Source: Vescimonas fastidiosa (GTDB taxonomy: Bacteria; Bacillota; Clostridia; Oscillospirales; Oscillospiraceae). Taken from it: a stretch of DNA of 64,000 nt. The notes under the pieces were generated by a model. The model was not told the DNA's origin. It saw only the letters and a list, made by a program, of their open reading frames with translations, and did no database searches. The position numbers were made by a program, and so were the translations under genes. Positions 7,426-15,508 of the stretch are shown here, piece by piece (position 1 is the stretch's first letter; every line of letters starts with the position of its first letter). The stretch lies in assembly GCF_018326305.1 (NCBI RefSeq), contig NZ_AP023416.1, forward strand, positions 620,001 to 684,000, written 5' to 3'.

Positions 7426-9198
7426 ATGCCCGTATTAGACGGTGATTTTGAAGCCTTCGTCACGAACCTTGGCAAGTACAACGAGGGTATGCTGATCGGT
7501 GAGTGGGTGAAGTTGCCCACCACCGAGGAAGAGATGCAGAAGGTCTTTGAGCGTATCGGGATCGGCAAGCAGGATGAGTTCGGTCAGCCCTACGAAGAGT
7601 GGTTTATCACCGACTACGAATGCCCGATCTATGGCGTTCAGAAGATGCTTGGCGAGTACGAGAGCCTTGATAAGCTCAACTACCTTGCCGCTTTGATTGA
7701 CGAGCTTTCCCTGAGCGATCAGGAAAAGCTCGTTGCCATTATGGAGGCTGGCTGCGATGAGGTCAGCGACATCGACGATCTCATCAACCTGACGTTCAAT
7801 CTGGACTGCTACGACATCATGCCCGGTATCAACGACGAATATGACCTCGGCTATTACTATGCCAACGAAGCCGGTATCTACTCCGAAAAGGATCTCGGTC
7901 CTCTGGCAGACTACATCGACTATGAACGCTATGGTCACGACATCGCTTATGATGAACAGGGACGCTTCACCGATGAAGGCTATGTCCGCGTCGCAAGCGA
8001 ACGCTGGGACAGGCAGTTTAACGGTGAGCTGGACGATATTCCCGACGAATACCGGATCACCGGCTCAGGGGAAGACGCCGAGCGTGACAGCACCATCGCC
8101 GTTCTCGTCGTTGAGCCGGGAAAGGAGCCTTATGTGAAGGAGATTGACTCGGATCTCAAGTCCTTGCAGCATGAGGTCGGCGGCTGCATCGAGGCAATTT
8201 ATCCCTACGAAGACCCGGTTGCCTTAGTCTGCAACGAGGAAGGCAAGCTGGAAGGTCTGCCCCTGAACCGCGCTCTGCGTGATGAGGACGGTGACATCTA
8301 CGATGTTGTTGCCGGAACATTCATGGTGGTCGGCTTGACGGATGACAGCTTCGACTCTCTGACCGTAGAGCAGATGCAGAAGTTCGCTGACCACTTCAAA
8401 GTGCCGGAGCAGTTTGTCAAGCTGGGCGATAAGATTGTGGCGATCCCCATGATCTCGAAGGAGCAGCAGAAGCAGGAAAGCATCGAGCAGAAGGACTTCG
8501 AGATGAACGCCGACACCTCCGGGCTGACGGTTGCCGGTCACATCGGGACGTGGCACACCATTGACCAGCACGAAGTCGGCGGTCACAGCTTTTATCTGAT
8601 GGAGCATGACACCTACGGCGATGAGGCGGCTTGCATCATCGTCGATGAGCGCGGCAAGCTCGTCCTTGATGATGTCTACAACGGCTTTGACGATGACACG
8701 CTCCGCCTTCTCGACCTTGAGGTCAAGGAAGTGCCGGAAATGCCCGATCCCGCGCTCTCCGTTCAGGATATGAAGGACTACGGCTACGCATGGGCTGGTG
8801 TTCTTCCCGCCGGTCAGGAGGCGGCTGAGAAGGCTTTGGAGAAGGGTTGCGAGGTTTACCGTCTCTATTCCGATAACACCGAGGGCTTGTGCGTAGATGC
8901 CAAAGAGATTGCCGATCATGCGTCAAAGGGCGGAATGCTCGGTATCAGCAAGGAAAGCTGGATGGCAGCTCTTGAGAAGGAAAACTACCTCAAGGCGGCG
9001 GAGATGTCGATGGAGGATGACTACGGCATGATTGATGGGATCATCAACAACGGTCCGAAGGAGGACAAGACCGCAGAGGTCAAAGCCCCCGAAAGGGGCG
9101 AAAAGTCCTCCATCATGGACAGACTCAAGTCTGCAAAGGCTGAAAAGCAGAAGGAATGCTGCCCTCCCAAAAAGCACAAAGGAGAGATTGAGCTGTGA
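7426..9198 (+). CDS. ArdA antirestriction domain fused to DUF3846/DUF4316-type domains
   Basis: The ATG at 7426 is preferred over an upstream in-frame start at 7369 because AAAGGAGG lies just before it and it avoids overlap with TTRAP. The 590 residues begin with an ArdA-like acidic DNA-mimic domain (about 1-190; YNEGMLIGEWVKLP, rich in Asp and Glu). A DUF3846-like domain follows (VVEPGKEPYVKEI to MVVGLTDDS). A C-terminal region carries the DUF4316-like signature MSMEDDYGMIDGIINNG. ArdA mimics B-form DNA and inhibits type I restriction. The tail SIMDRLKSAK...GEIEL matches the two other leading-region proteins. Confidence 0.82.
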   Translation: MPVLDGDFEAFVTNLGKYNEGMLIGEWVKLPTTEEEMQKVFERIGIGKQDEFGQPYEEWFITDYECPIYGVQKMLGEYESLDKLNYLAALIDELSLSDQEKLVAIMEAGCDEVSDIDDLINLTFNLDCYDIMPGINDEYDLGYYYANEAGIYSEKDLGPLADYIDYERYGHDIAYDEQGRFTDEGYVRVASERWDRQFNGELDDIPDEYRITGSGEDAERDSTIAVLVVEPGKEPYVKEIDSDLKSLQHEVGGCIEAIYPYEDPVALVCNEEGKLEGLPLNRALRDEDGDIYDVVAGTFMVVGLTDDSFDSLTVEQMQKFADHFKVPEQFVKLGDKIVAIPMISKEQQKQESIEQKDFEMNADTSGLTVAGHIGTWHTIDQHEVGGHSFYLMEHDTYGDEAACIIVDERGKLVLDDVYNGFDDDTLRLLDLEVKEVPEMPDPALSVQDMKDYGYAWAGVLPAGQEAAEKALEKGCEVYRLYSDNTEGLCVDAKEIADHASKGGMLGISKESWMAALEKENYLKAAEMSMEDDYGMIDGIINNGPKEDKTAEVKAPERGEKSSIMDRLKSAKAEKQKECCPPKKHKGEIEL

Positions 9199-9416
9199 GC
9201 AGAAGTCAGAAATGGCGGCAGGAGTGGTCATTCTTCATCGGGGACAGCGGACGCCGGAAGTATAACCGCTTCTGCGTCCGCTGCGTCCATAGCTGCAAGC
9301 AGAGTTTCCGCGCGGATCTCATCGCCTGTCCGCACTTCTCCCGCAAGGCATCGCAGTGTAGACAGTTAGGGGGCGAAAAAGCCTGTGATTGCAAGCCCCA
9401 GAGCGGCGCAAATTGA
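9195..9416 (+). CDS. Small cysteine-rich ICE protein of unknown function
   Basis: Seventy-three residues from a GTG start that overlaps the preceding TGA (GTGA). The sequence holds paired cysteines (CVRC, then C at short spacings, ending CDC) suggesting metal binding, and a basic, aromatic N terminus (KWRQEWSFFIGDSGRRKYNRF). I do not recognise a named family. The coupled start and the position at the end of the conjugation operon argue that it is real. No further function can be assigned. Confidence 0.55.
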   Translation: MSRSQKWRQEWSFFIGDSGRRKYNRFCVRCVHSCKQSFRADLIACPHFSRKASQCRQLGGEKACDCKPQSGAN

Positions 9417-9514
9417 CCAACCTAAGTGATTGTATTCCCTGCGCAATTTCTTCTTTAGCGCAGAAATAAGTGTCGATTTCGGCACTTGTTTGAATGCCCG
9501 GAAAACGAACCAAA

Positions 9515-9561
9515 AGCCTCTGTCGATGCCCGTTTTGGGTGTCGGCAGAGGCTCTTTTTTT
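9515..9561. terminator. Bidirectional intrinsic terminator between transfer operon and XRE gene
   Basis: A long GC stem (AGCCTCTG...CAGAGGCT, with inner GCCC/GGGT) around GTTT is followed by a run of eight T. The minus-strand XRE gene stops within the T tract and the plus-strand transfer operon ends upstream. Confidence 0.75.
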
Positions 9562-9889
9562 ACGACATATTCAAAATAGCGGACAGCAGCTCTTGAACCT
9601 GTTGCCGGTATTCCGGCTTAATATCCGAAATACGTCTGGCAAGCGCAAGGGCTTCCGCTTCTGGCGCGTCAGTCCCAAAAATAATTCGGTCTGCGCTGAC
9701 GCCGAGCAAACGGCAAAGACGCTGCAAGGCTTCGAGAGAGATACCGGAAGCACCACGCTCAATAGCACTCAGGTGATTCGGCGTCATGCCAAGCATTTCT
9801 GAGAGCGTGTCCTGCGTATATCCCGCCTGTTCTCTTGCCACTTGAATATTGCCGCCGATTTCAATATTGATGTCCTTCTTCTCTCGCAT
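9560..9889 (-). CDS. XRE-family HTH regulator
   Basis: The start is set at 9889 (MREKKDINIEIGG) because AAAGGTGG lies ahead of it; the frame stays open to 9940. The 109 residues have a Cro/C1-type HTH (IQVAREQAGYTQDTLSEMLG, then MTPNHLSAIERG) and a C-terminal helical tail. It is transcribed divergently from the SLOG gene. A 7-bp inverted repeat in the shared intergenic space is a plausible operator, so autoregulation and control of the SLOG gene are inferred. Confidence 0.85.
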   Translation of the reverse strand: MREKKDINIEIGGNIQVAREQAGYTQDTLSEMLGMTPNHLSAIERGASGISLEALQRLCRLLGVSADRIIFGTDAPEAEALALARRISDIKPEYRQQVQELLSAILNMS

Positions 9890-9947
9890 AGCCTCACCAC
9901 CTTTGCATTTAGTGTACCTAACGGCGGTGTCATTATCCACGGCACGC

Positions 9948-9970
9948 TGTCGTTGATTTTACTAACGACA
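9948..9970. promoter_or_regulatory. Inverted-repeat operator candidate between XRE and SLOG genes
   Basis: TGTCGTT (9948-9954) and AACGACA (9964-9970) are perfect 7-bp arms separated by 9 bp. The site sits in the divergent intergenic region just before the -35 of the rightward promoter, the usual place for a Cro/C1-type regulator site. Confidence 0.5.
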
Positions 9971-9975
9971 ATGCG

Positions 9976-10004
9976 TTGACTGTCCGTGATGAGGGTGATA
10001 GAAT
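9976..10004 (+). promoter_or_regulatory. Sigma-A-like promoter for the SLOG gene
   Basis: TTGACT (9976-9981), a 17-bp spacer, then TAGAAT (9999-10004). It lies 36 bp upstream of the SLOG start codon. Confidence 0.55.
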
Positions 10005-10040
10005 GGAGTTACCTACCAAAAGAGTGAAAGAAGGGGTGTC

Positions 10041-10616
10041 ATGTCGCGCATTATTGAGTTTAGAAAGTCTGCTCAAAAAGCTGAAAAGCAATCCGTTCAA
10101 GGCAAGACTTGTGCGTTTACCGGTCATAGACCACAGAGTCTTCCGTTCGGCTTTGATGAATCCGATAAGCGTTGTACTTCTTTGAAGTCTGTTATGCGGG
10201 ATCAGATTGTAGCACTCATCGAGAACGAGGGCGTCACGCATTTTATTACCGGCATGGCTCTTGGCGTCGATATGTACGCTGCGGAAATTGTACTCGATTT
10301 GAAATCAAAATACCCTCGCATTACTCTGGAAAGCGCAATCCCTTGTGAGACACAAGCGATCAAATGGTCTGTGGCTTCACGGGAACGGTATTATAATATC
10401 GCGGCAAAGTGTGACAAGGAGACCATGCTGCAACGGGAGTACACGCCGGACTGCATGGACAAGAGAAATCGGTACATGGTCGATCACGCCGATTATATTC
10501 TCGCAGTATGGAATGGATGCCCCAGCGGTACCGGGAATACCGTGAGATATGCCCACAAAAAGGGCAAGACCATCATCGTCATCAATCCGGTTTCCCTTGA
10601 TGTCACGCGGGAATAA
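10041..10616 (+). CDS. SLOG-family protein (DUF1273-type)
   Basis: The 191 residues show the SLOG Rossmann-like nucleotide-binding features: CAFTGHRPQSLPFG near residue 25, TGMALGVDMYAAE near 72, and RNRYMVDHADYILAVWNG in the C-terminal half, followed by a GT...T...YA pattern. SLOG proteins bind nucleotide-derived ligands or sense nucleic acids, and several act in defence or in phage/ICE biology. The gene has its own promoter and stands alone facing rightwards. Its ligand cannot be read from sequence. Confidence 0.8.
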   Translation: MSRIIEFRKSAQKAEKQSVQGKTCAFTGHRPQSLPFGFDESDKRCTSLKSVMRDQIVALIENEGVTHFITGMALGVDMYAAEIVLDLKSKYPRITLESAIPCETQAIKWSVASRERYYNIAAKCDKETMLQREYTPDCMDKRNRYMVDHADYILAVWNGCPSGTGNTVRYAHKKGKTIIVINPVSLDVTRE

Positions 10617-10840
10617 GGCAAAAAAATCCCTTCTGAATCAAGCGTTGTGAAAACCGTGAAGTATTTCCCGATAGCGAATACCCATTGCACTGCTCAGTGA
10701 TTATTGGAAACGTGTACGGCGTATGCTGCCCAGTGAACATCTCCATGGAACACATCGAATTTTCGCGGCATCGCAAAACGGAAAGTGTCACCTTATGGAC
10801 AGTCCATTGCCGAGGGAAAAATAAATCGCTGGAAACGGGA

Positions 10841-10886
10841 ACGCCCCCGGCACTGTGCGTCTGGCACAGTGTCGGGGGCGTTTTTC
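10841..10886. terminator. Strong intrinsic terminator
   Basis: ACGCCCCCGGCACTGTGC (10841-10858) pairs with the segment 10864-10881 across a 5-nt loop, with one mismatch, and is followed by TTTTTCC. It separates the SLOG gene from the minus-strand trio and ends just past the latter's last stop. The 220 bp between the SLOG stop and this hairpin hold no gene that I can support. Confidence 0.8.
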
Positions 10887-10892
10887 CGTGTC

Positions 10893-11504
10893 TTAGATAT
10901 GAGCCAGTTCATTTAGGAGCAGCTTTCGATAGTCCACATCCAAGATGCAGCGATGGAAGTCCATCAAACGGTGTTCGTCGAACAGCTTTTCACAGAGCTT
11001 GGTCAGCGGATGATTCATTAGCTTTGCAGAAATGCCAGTCTCGTTGAAAAACCTTGCCCATGTGAAGACCTCTTCTAAATCCTCCTGCCCAAGCGTGGCA
11101 GGAATGATAGCGTTGCAGAGACGGACAATGGGGCTGTCCGCAAATCGCTCTGCGACTTCCTCCGGTGTGCATTCATAGCGGTCACAGTCAAAGGAAAGCG
11201 CATCCTCAATTTTAAGATAATTTTCGGTTTCATCCCGCGTCAAGGTTATGGTGTAGTCTCCCATACCGGACGGCACATCAATATTCTCCATGACATCAAG
11301 CTCGAAACGGGAGCCGCCGATGATCGCTTCAAAGGAGAAGGACTGACAGATTACTGCTGGGTTTTTGTCTATCTTGTCCTCATTCAGAAATGACAGCGGA
11401 TTATACTCTGTCAGTTCCCAGTCGATTTTTCCTCTCTCTGTTTGCTCGGCAATCTGCTGGATCAGATGTTGTTCTTCTTCGTGCAGATTTTCATTGTACA
11501 ACAT
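10893..11504 (-). CDS. Unknown protein, last gene of helicase/NYN operon
   Basis: This 203-residue acidic protein (start MLYNENLHEEEQHLIQQIAEQ) has ACGGAGGTG before its ATG. Residues 25-100 look like a mixed alpha/beta domain with IDWELTEYNPLSFLNEDKI and a strand-rich stretch (FSFEAIIGGSRFELDVMENI). The rest is helical. I recognise no family. It follows the DinG-type helicase by 75 bp on the same strand and precedes a strong terminator, so it is probably the third member of a three-gene operon (NYN protein, helicase, this protein). Partner or immunity roles are possible, with no direct evidence. Confidence 0.6.
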   Translation of the reverse strand: MLYNENLHEEEQHLIQQIAEQTERGKIDWELTEYNPLSFLNEDKIDKNPAVICQSFSFEAIIGGSRFELDVMENIDVPSGMGDYTITLTRDETENYLKIEDALSFDCDRYECTPEEVAERFADSPIVRLCNAIIPATLGQEDLEEVFTWARFFNETGISAKLMNHPLTKLCEKLFDEHRLMDFHRCILDVDYRKLLLNELAHI

Positions 11505-11579
11505 GATACACCTCCGTTTTCTGATTGTCGTTTTTTGGGGGGCTGCTCTATGTTTCCGAAGAGACTGCCGTTTGTATCA

Positions 11580-13628
11580 TCATTCCTTGGCTGAGGGCAG
11601 ACCTTCGTAAAACTTCCTAAGTTCGTCCAAACTGCTTGTCCGATTTTTGATAGGCAGGGAGTCCCATGTAATGTCATGATAGCGTTCCGGCGGCTCGTCC
11701 CGCAGTCTTCGGTCGATAATGCAGACAATGCCGGTGTCTGTGAAATTGCGGATCAATCGCCCGATACCTTGCTTGAGCTTGATAATCATTTCGGGAACGC
11801 GGACATCCATCAGGGCATCCTTTGCGACGGAACACTTATACTCGATAATTGGATCGGGGACAGGGAACGGAAGCCGGAAAATGATGACATTGGAAAGGCT
11901 TTTTCCTTCAATGCTGATTCCTTCCCAATATGCACCCGTCCCCAGAAGTACGGAGTTCGTATCTTCCTTAAACTCAAGCAGCACCTTGTCCTGCGACGAT
12001 CCCGGCTGCTGCATCAGGATTTTGTACGGAAGATTTTTCTCACTGAGAATGGAGTAGACCTCTTCCATGTCGGTCTTTGCCGTAAACAGCACGAGTGCCT
12101 TTCCATTGGAAATGCTCAGGATCTCAAGCAGCCGCTCCACACCCTTTTCAATGAAGGCTTCATGTTCTCTGGTCGGGTGCGGGAGATCGTCGCAATAGTA
12201 GATCATGGCGTGTTCATCGTATGGATATGGGGAAGGCTTTGGCTCGGATAAGCAGCCGCGATCACCAGCGGGAAAGCCGGTATTGCTGATAAAGTAAGAA
12301 TACTGTTCTTCCAGAGACCCGCTCGTGGCGTTCGTCAGCGTGGCAGAGGTCAAGATGGTTCTTTCATCACCATTGAAGTATAGGCGGCTCACAATTTCTT
12401 TTGTGTTTTTAGGGCAATAGACGAGTTCCGTGTTGCTGCCGTGCTGCTCAATCCAGATCAGCATATCATCTATCCGGTCAAGAAGCTCTGAAAGGGACTC
12501 GCTGACGGCATCCAGATCATCAGAGGCAGCAAAGGAACGGTTGTTTCTGAAATCCATGCTGGAATAAATCTGAATGCTGGACGAAAGGTTGTGTATGGCG
12601 GCGTTCATCTCGGTAAGCAGTTCAATCGCACTGCCGCTTTGGTCAAAGAAAAAGCGGTCAGCGTAGCGCATATCCTGATCTGCATCGTCGATCTGCTTTT
12701 GAACTTGTGCTTTCAGGCAGTTATAGAAGGCGATGATTGCGCTCTCTGCCTCTCGCTTTTCACCGGACACACTGCTTTGGTCAGAGGGTCGCAGTTCATA
12801 GAATGCGCTTTTAATCATTCCAAAGAGCATACCTTGCCCGAAACGCTCCGTTGTGGCACTCCGCACCTTATCATCCAAGTTGTGCGCTTCATCCACGACA
12901 AGCAGATCAGCGGCGGCGTTAATCAGTCCGTCCTGCCCGCGTCGTAGTTTCATGAGATGCTGGGTAAGAAAGTCCTGATTGCACAGAACAACGCCATCCG
13001 TAAACTTCAATGCTGCACGGACCTTGTAATATTTGCACTTCTTTTCACAGGAGCCGCAATTCTTCATGCTGAACCGCTGCACGTTTACCTTGTCCCAGAC
13101 GCCTTGCGGCAAAACCTCCGGGAAATCCTTGCGTTCCTCATACCCTTGCTGGATTCCTTCTTTAAGCGCGTCCGGTGGAGCTGCTTTCGGATCGCACATA
13201 TACTCATCTGCGCGTTTGTTGCAGAGATAGTGAGTCTGTCCTTTTGCCAGAATCACATCTCTGTTCAGCCCAAGAAGGGGCATTACCGCGTGGACATCAC
13301 GCCAGAGCTGTTCTTGAAGCGCGATGGTCGAGGTTGCGATGATAACCGGCTTGTTCATGCGTTTGCTGTACAGCAGCACCGGCACAAGATAGCCAAAGGA
13401 TTTGCCAATGCCCACGCCAGCTTCAATCGCAAAATGTTGATCATTTATGAGGGCGTCCACAATCTCAAAGGACATATCCTGCTGCCCCTCACGCGTTTCC
13501 AATCCATGCTGCGGGGCTTCATCCCAAAAGAAGGTGCTGACTTGCTCACTCATGGAGTACAGCTCTGCTTTTCTGCGCTTTTTCCGTTCCTCCGATGTAT
13601 TGAATCCAAAATAGAATCTGTTGTCCAT
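11580..13628 (-). CDS. DinG/XPD-family superfamily 2 DNA helicase
   Basis: The start at 13628 (MDNRFYFGF) has GGGAGGA six bases upstream; an upstream start at 13655 is less likely. The 682 residues contain a Walker A motif (AGVGIGKSFG), cysteines spaced like the XPD/DinG iron-sulfur cluster (MKNCGSCEKKCKYY plus an upstream Cys), a VVDEAHNLD Walker B box, and the C-terminal helicase domain with GTGAYWEGISIEGKSL and KQGIGRLIRN. The family unwinds 5'-flapped DNA or R-loops. The pairing with an NYN-domain protein on a mobile element suggests a nucleic-acid surveillance function, which is inference. Confidence 0.88.
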   Translation of the reverse strand: MDNRFYFGFNTSEERKKRRKAELYSMSEQVSTFFWDEAPQHGLETREGQQDMSFEIVDALINDQHFAIEAGVGIGKSFGYLVPVLLYSKRMNKPVIIATSTIALQEQLWRDVHAVMPLLGLNRDVILAKGQTHYLCNKRADEYMCDPKAAPPDALKEGIQQGYEERKDFPEVLPQGVWDKVNVQRFSMKNCGSCEKKCKYYKVRAALKFTDGVVLCNQDFLTQHLMKLRRGQDGLINAAADLLVVDEAHNLDDKVRSATTERFGQGMLFGMIKSAFYELRPSDQSSVSGEKREAESAIIAFYNCLKAQVQKQIDDADQDMRYADRFFFDQSGSAIELLTEMNAAIHNLSSSIQIYSSMDFRNNRSFAASDDLDAVSESLSELLDRIDDMLIWIEQHGSNTELVYCPKNTKEIVSRLYFNGDERTILTSATLTNATSGSLEEQYSYFISNTGFPAGDRGCLSEPKPSPYPYDEHAMIYYCDDLPHPTREHEAFIEKGVERLLEILSISNGKALVLFTAKTDMEEVYSILSEKNLPYKILMQQPGSSQDKVLLEFKEDTNSVLLGTGAYWEGISIEGKSLSNVIIFRLPFPVPDPIIEYKCSVAKDALMDVRVPEMIIKLKQGIGRLIRNFTDTGIVCIIDRRLRDEPPERYHDITWDSLPIKNRTSSLDELRKFYEGLPSAKE

Positions 13629-13657
13629 CCACATTCCTCCCGGAATAGAAACCAAGG

Positions 13658-15049
13658 TTATCCGCGTTTCAGTTCAATGCTGACGTTTCCGTTCTCGTCG
13701 ATGGTCAGCGTCATGTGCCTGATGTGCTTCTCATAGAACTGCCGCCGCTCTGCGGGAGACATTTCTATCCGCGTGTTTCGCAGAGCCGCATCAAACATAT
13801 CGTTGACATTCAGGTGAACGGAGTTGTCAATCCAGCGGTACATCTCCTTGAATAGTGCGTTTTTCTTGATGTCCTCGCTGTTGCCGGAGTAGAAGTCATC
13901 CAGATAGCAGTAGAATATCCCGGATTCTGCAAGTGCCGCCTTCATATCCGGTCCGCATTTTTCCCGCTCAATCATGACAAGGAATCTGGCGTCCGGCAGG
14001 GAAGAGATAAGCCCCCAGTAGTCGGAATCACTTGAGACGATGACGAAGGAATCCACTTGCTTCTGGTAGTGTTCCTGACAGGCTCTTGCGGTGAGCTTGA
14101 TGTCTACCAGTGATTTGTTCTGCTTGATCCGCTCAATCATGATATGTTCAACGGGGATGCGGGTGTAGTTTTCAAGAATCCGCCACGCCGTAGCAGTATG
14201 TACGTCATCAAAGAGAATGATCGCCGTAATTTTCTGCATGACCTCATAATCAAGATTTTTGAGCGTGGCGCACAGCTTGTACGGGTCGGAGTTTTCGCAG
14301 TCCACTACCAATACGGTTTTCTCACTGTCATCTATGAAGTCGTAGATATTGTTTTTTACAAAAGCCCCTGCATCGGAGACTTTACTGTATTCCGTGAAGG
14401 CGTCGCAATGCCATTGATAAAGCAGGGTAGCAAACTTTTTATCATTATAGAGGACATTACCCTCGTCCATCGGTACCCAGTTGATATACATTTGATAGGG
14501 GTAGTAGGAGAGACTTGCGTAATAGATGTCCGCAGCATCTTTCGTTCCGTCCTCTGTCAAGCCGTTTGGCATGATGAACAGCTCTTTTATGTACGCCCAG
14601 TTAATCCAGATTGGAAAGAGGCTTTTGCAGTTGTTAATGCGGTCTGAAATCAGCCGGTTGATCTCGATAATGTGGTGGCAGAGCTTTGTACTCGCCTTTT
14701 TGATAAAGTTGATTCCGTCATTTGAAAGCTGCTGCATACTGGAAGCCGGGATGATCTCTGGCATTGAAAGCAGCCCTCGATACTCCATTCGCATGATGTC
14801 ATTTATTTTCCGGTAGTTGCGCTCAATGGCGGTGCGGATGATACATAGATTACGAATGATGCGGGCATTTTTATCCTGTTCAAGCCGGCTGTATATCTCT
14901 ATCTTTGGCGGCTCGTGTTCATTTTGAAAAATACGGAGCGGGACGCCGATCAGGTAGGCAACCTTCGATACAATCTCGTAGGTGCTGCCTTTGTAGGCAA
15001 TCTGTTCTCCGGCATATTCGATACCATTCAACATGACTGAATTGCCCAT
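13658..15049 (-). CDS. NYN (PIN-like) domain protein
   Basis: The 463 residues have an N-terminal helical region (about 1-240) that I cannot name. A NYN domain follows: VLVVDCENSDPYKL at about 248 with the first Asp, VDIKLTARACQEHY with the second, and FVIVSSDSDYWGLISSL with the DSD pair. These are the metal-binding acids of PIN/NYN ribonucleases. A short C-terminal domain ends the protein. GAAAGGAG precedes the ATG. It is the first gene of a minus-strand operon with the helicase 29 bp downstream. An RNase or nuclease activity is expected from the fold; the substrate is unknown. Confidence 0.75.
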   Translation of the reverse strand: MGNSVMLNGIEYAGEQIAYKGSTYEIVSKVAYLIGVPLRIFQNEHEPPKIEIYSRLEQDKNARIIRNLCIIRTAIERNYRKINDIMRMEYRGLLSMPEIIPASSMQQLSNDGINFIKKASTKLCHHIIEINRLISDRINNCKSLFPIWINWAYIKELFIMPNGLTEDGTKDAADIYYASLSYYPYQMYINWVPMDEGNVLYNDKKFATLLYQWHCDAFTEYSKVSDAGAFVKNNIYDFIDDSEKTVLVVDCENSDPYKLCATLKNLDYEVMQKITAIILFDDVHTATAWRILENYTRIPVEHIMIERIKQNKSLVDIKLTARACQEHYQKQVDSFVIVSSDSDYWGLISSLPDARFLVMIEREKCGPDMKAALAESGIFYCYLDDFYSGNSEDIKKNALFKEMYRWIDNSVHLNVNDMFDAALRNTRIEMSPAERRQFYEKHIRHMTLTIDENGNVSIELKRG

Positions 15050-15119
15050 AAATTGCTCCTTTCCTGCGGAGAGTTGAGCGATTTTTATTCAACAAAAAGA
15101 GCTGTACGAAAAACCGGAC

Positions 15120-15341
15120 TCAGTTTTTGTCCGTTCGCACAGCCTCACATATATCTCCGATGTCACAGTTCAAGTAATCACAAATGCGCAGCAAAATAGA
15201 GAGGGACACTTCTTCCCCCTTATTCAGTTTTGTCCATGTTCCGGCAGACAGCCCTACTTCATGTCGTAGAGAAGCCTTCTTTATGTCGCGTTCCAGAAGA
15301 AGCATCCATAGTTTCTTATAGCTTATGTGCACGGCAACCAT
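15120..15341 (-). CDS. Small XRE-family regulator
   Basis: About 73 residues starting MVAVHISYKKLWMLLLERDI, with an HTH (KKASLRHEVGLSAGTWTKLNKG) and the C-terminal LLRICDYLNCDIGDICEAV found in short YozG-type regulators. GAAAGG lies directly upstream, so the GTG nine bases further in (VHISYKK) may be the true start. It sits between the NYN operon and the relaxase, on the same strand. Confidence 0.8.
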   Translation of the reverse strand: MVAVHISYKKLWMLLLERDIKKASLRHEVGLSAGTWTKLNKGEEVSLSILLRICDYLNCDIGDICEAVRTDKN

Positions 15342-15462
15342 CCTTTCACTTGCTTGCATTCAACATCGCTTATAATATTATACTGGATTTCATTCTCAAA
15401 AGCAATCCGTTGATGCAGAAATTAAAGAAAAAGTTTCAATTTCTCGAACCTTCTCTCAAGGA

Positions 15463-15502
15463 TGCAGGGCACCTCCGATCAACAGGAGATGCCCTGCTTT
15501 TG
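15463..15502. terminator. Intrinsic terminator after the relaxase gene
   Basis: GCAGGGCACCTCC and GGAGATGCCCTGC pair around a 7-nt loop and end in TTTT on the plus strand. It lies 6 bp beyond the minus-strand relaxase stop; on that strand the following bases are less T-rich. Confidence 0.45.
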
Positions 15503-15508
15503 ACGAGA

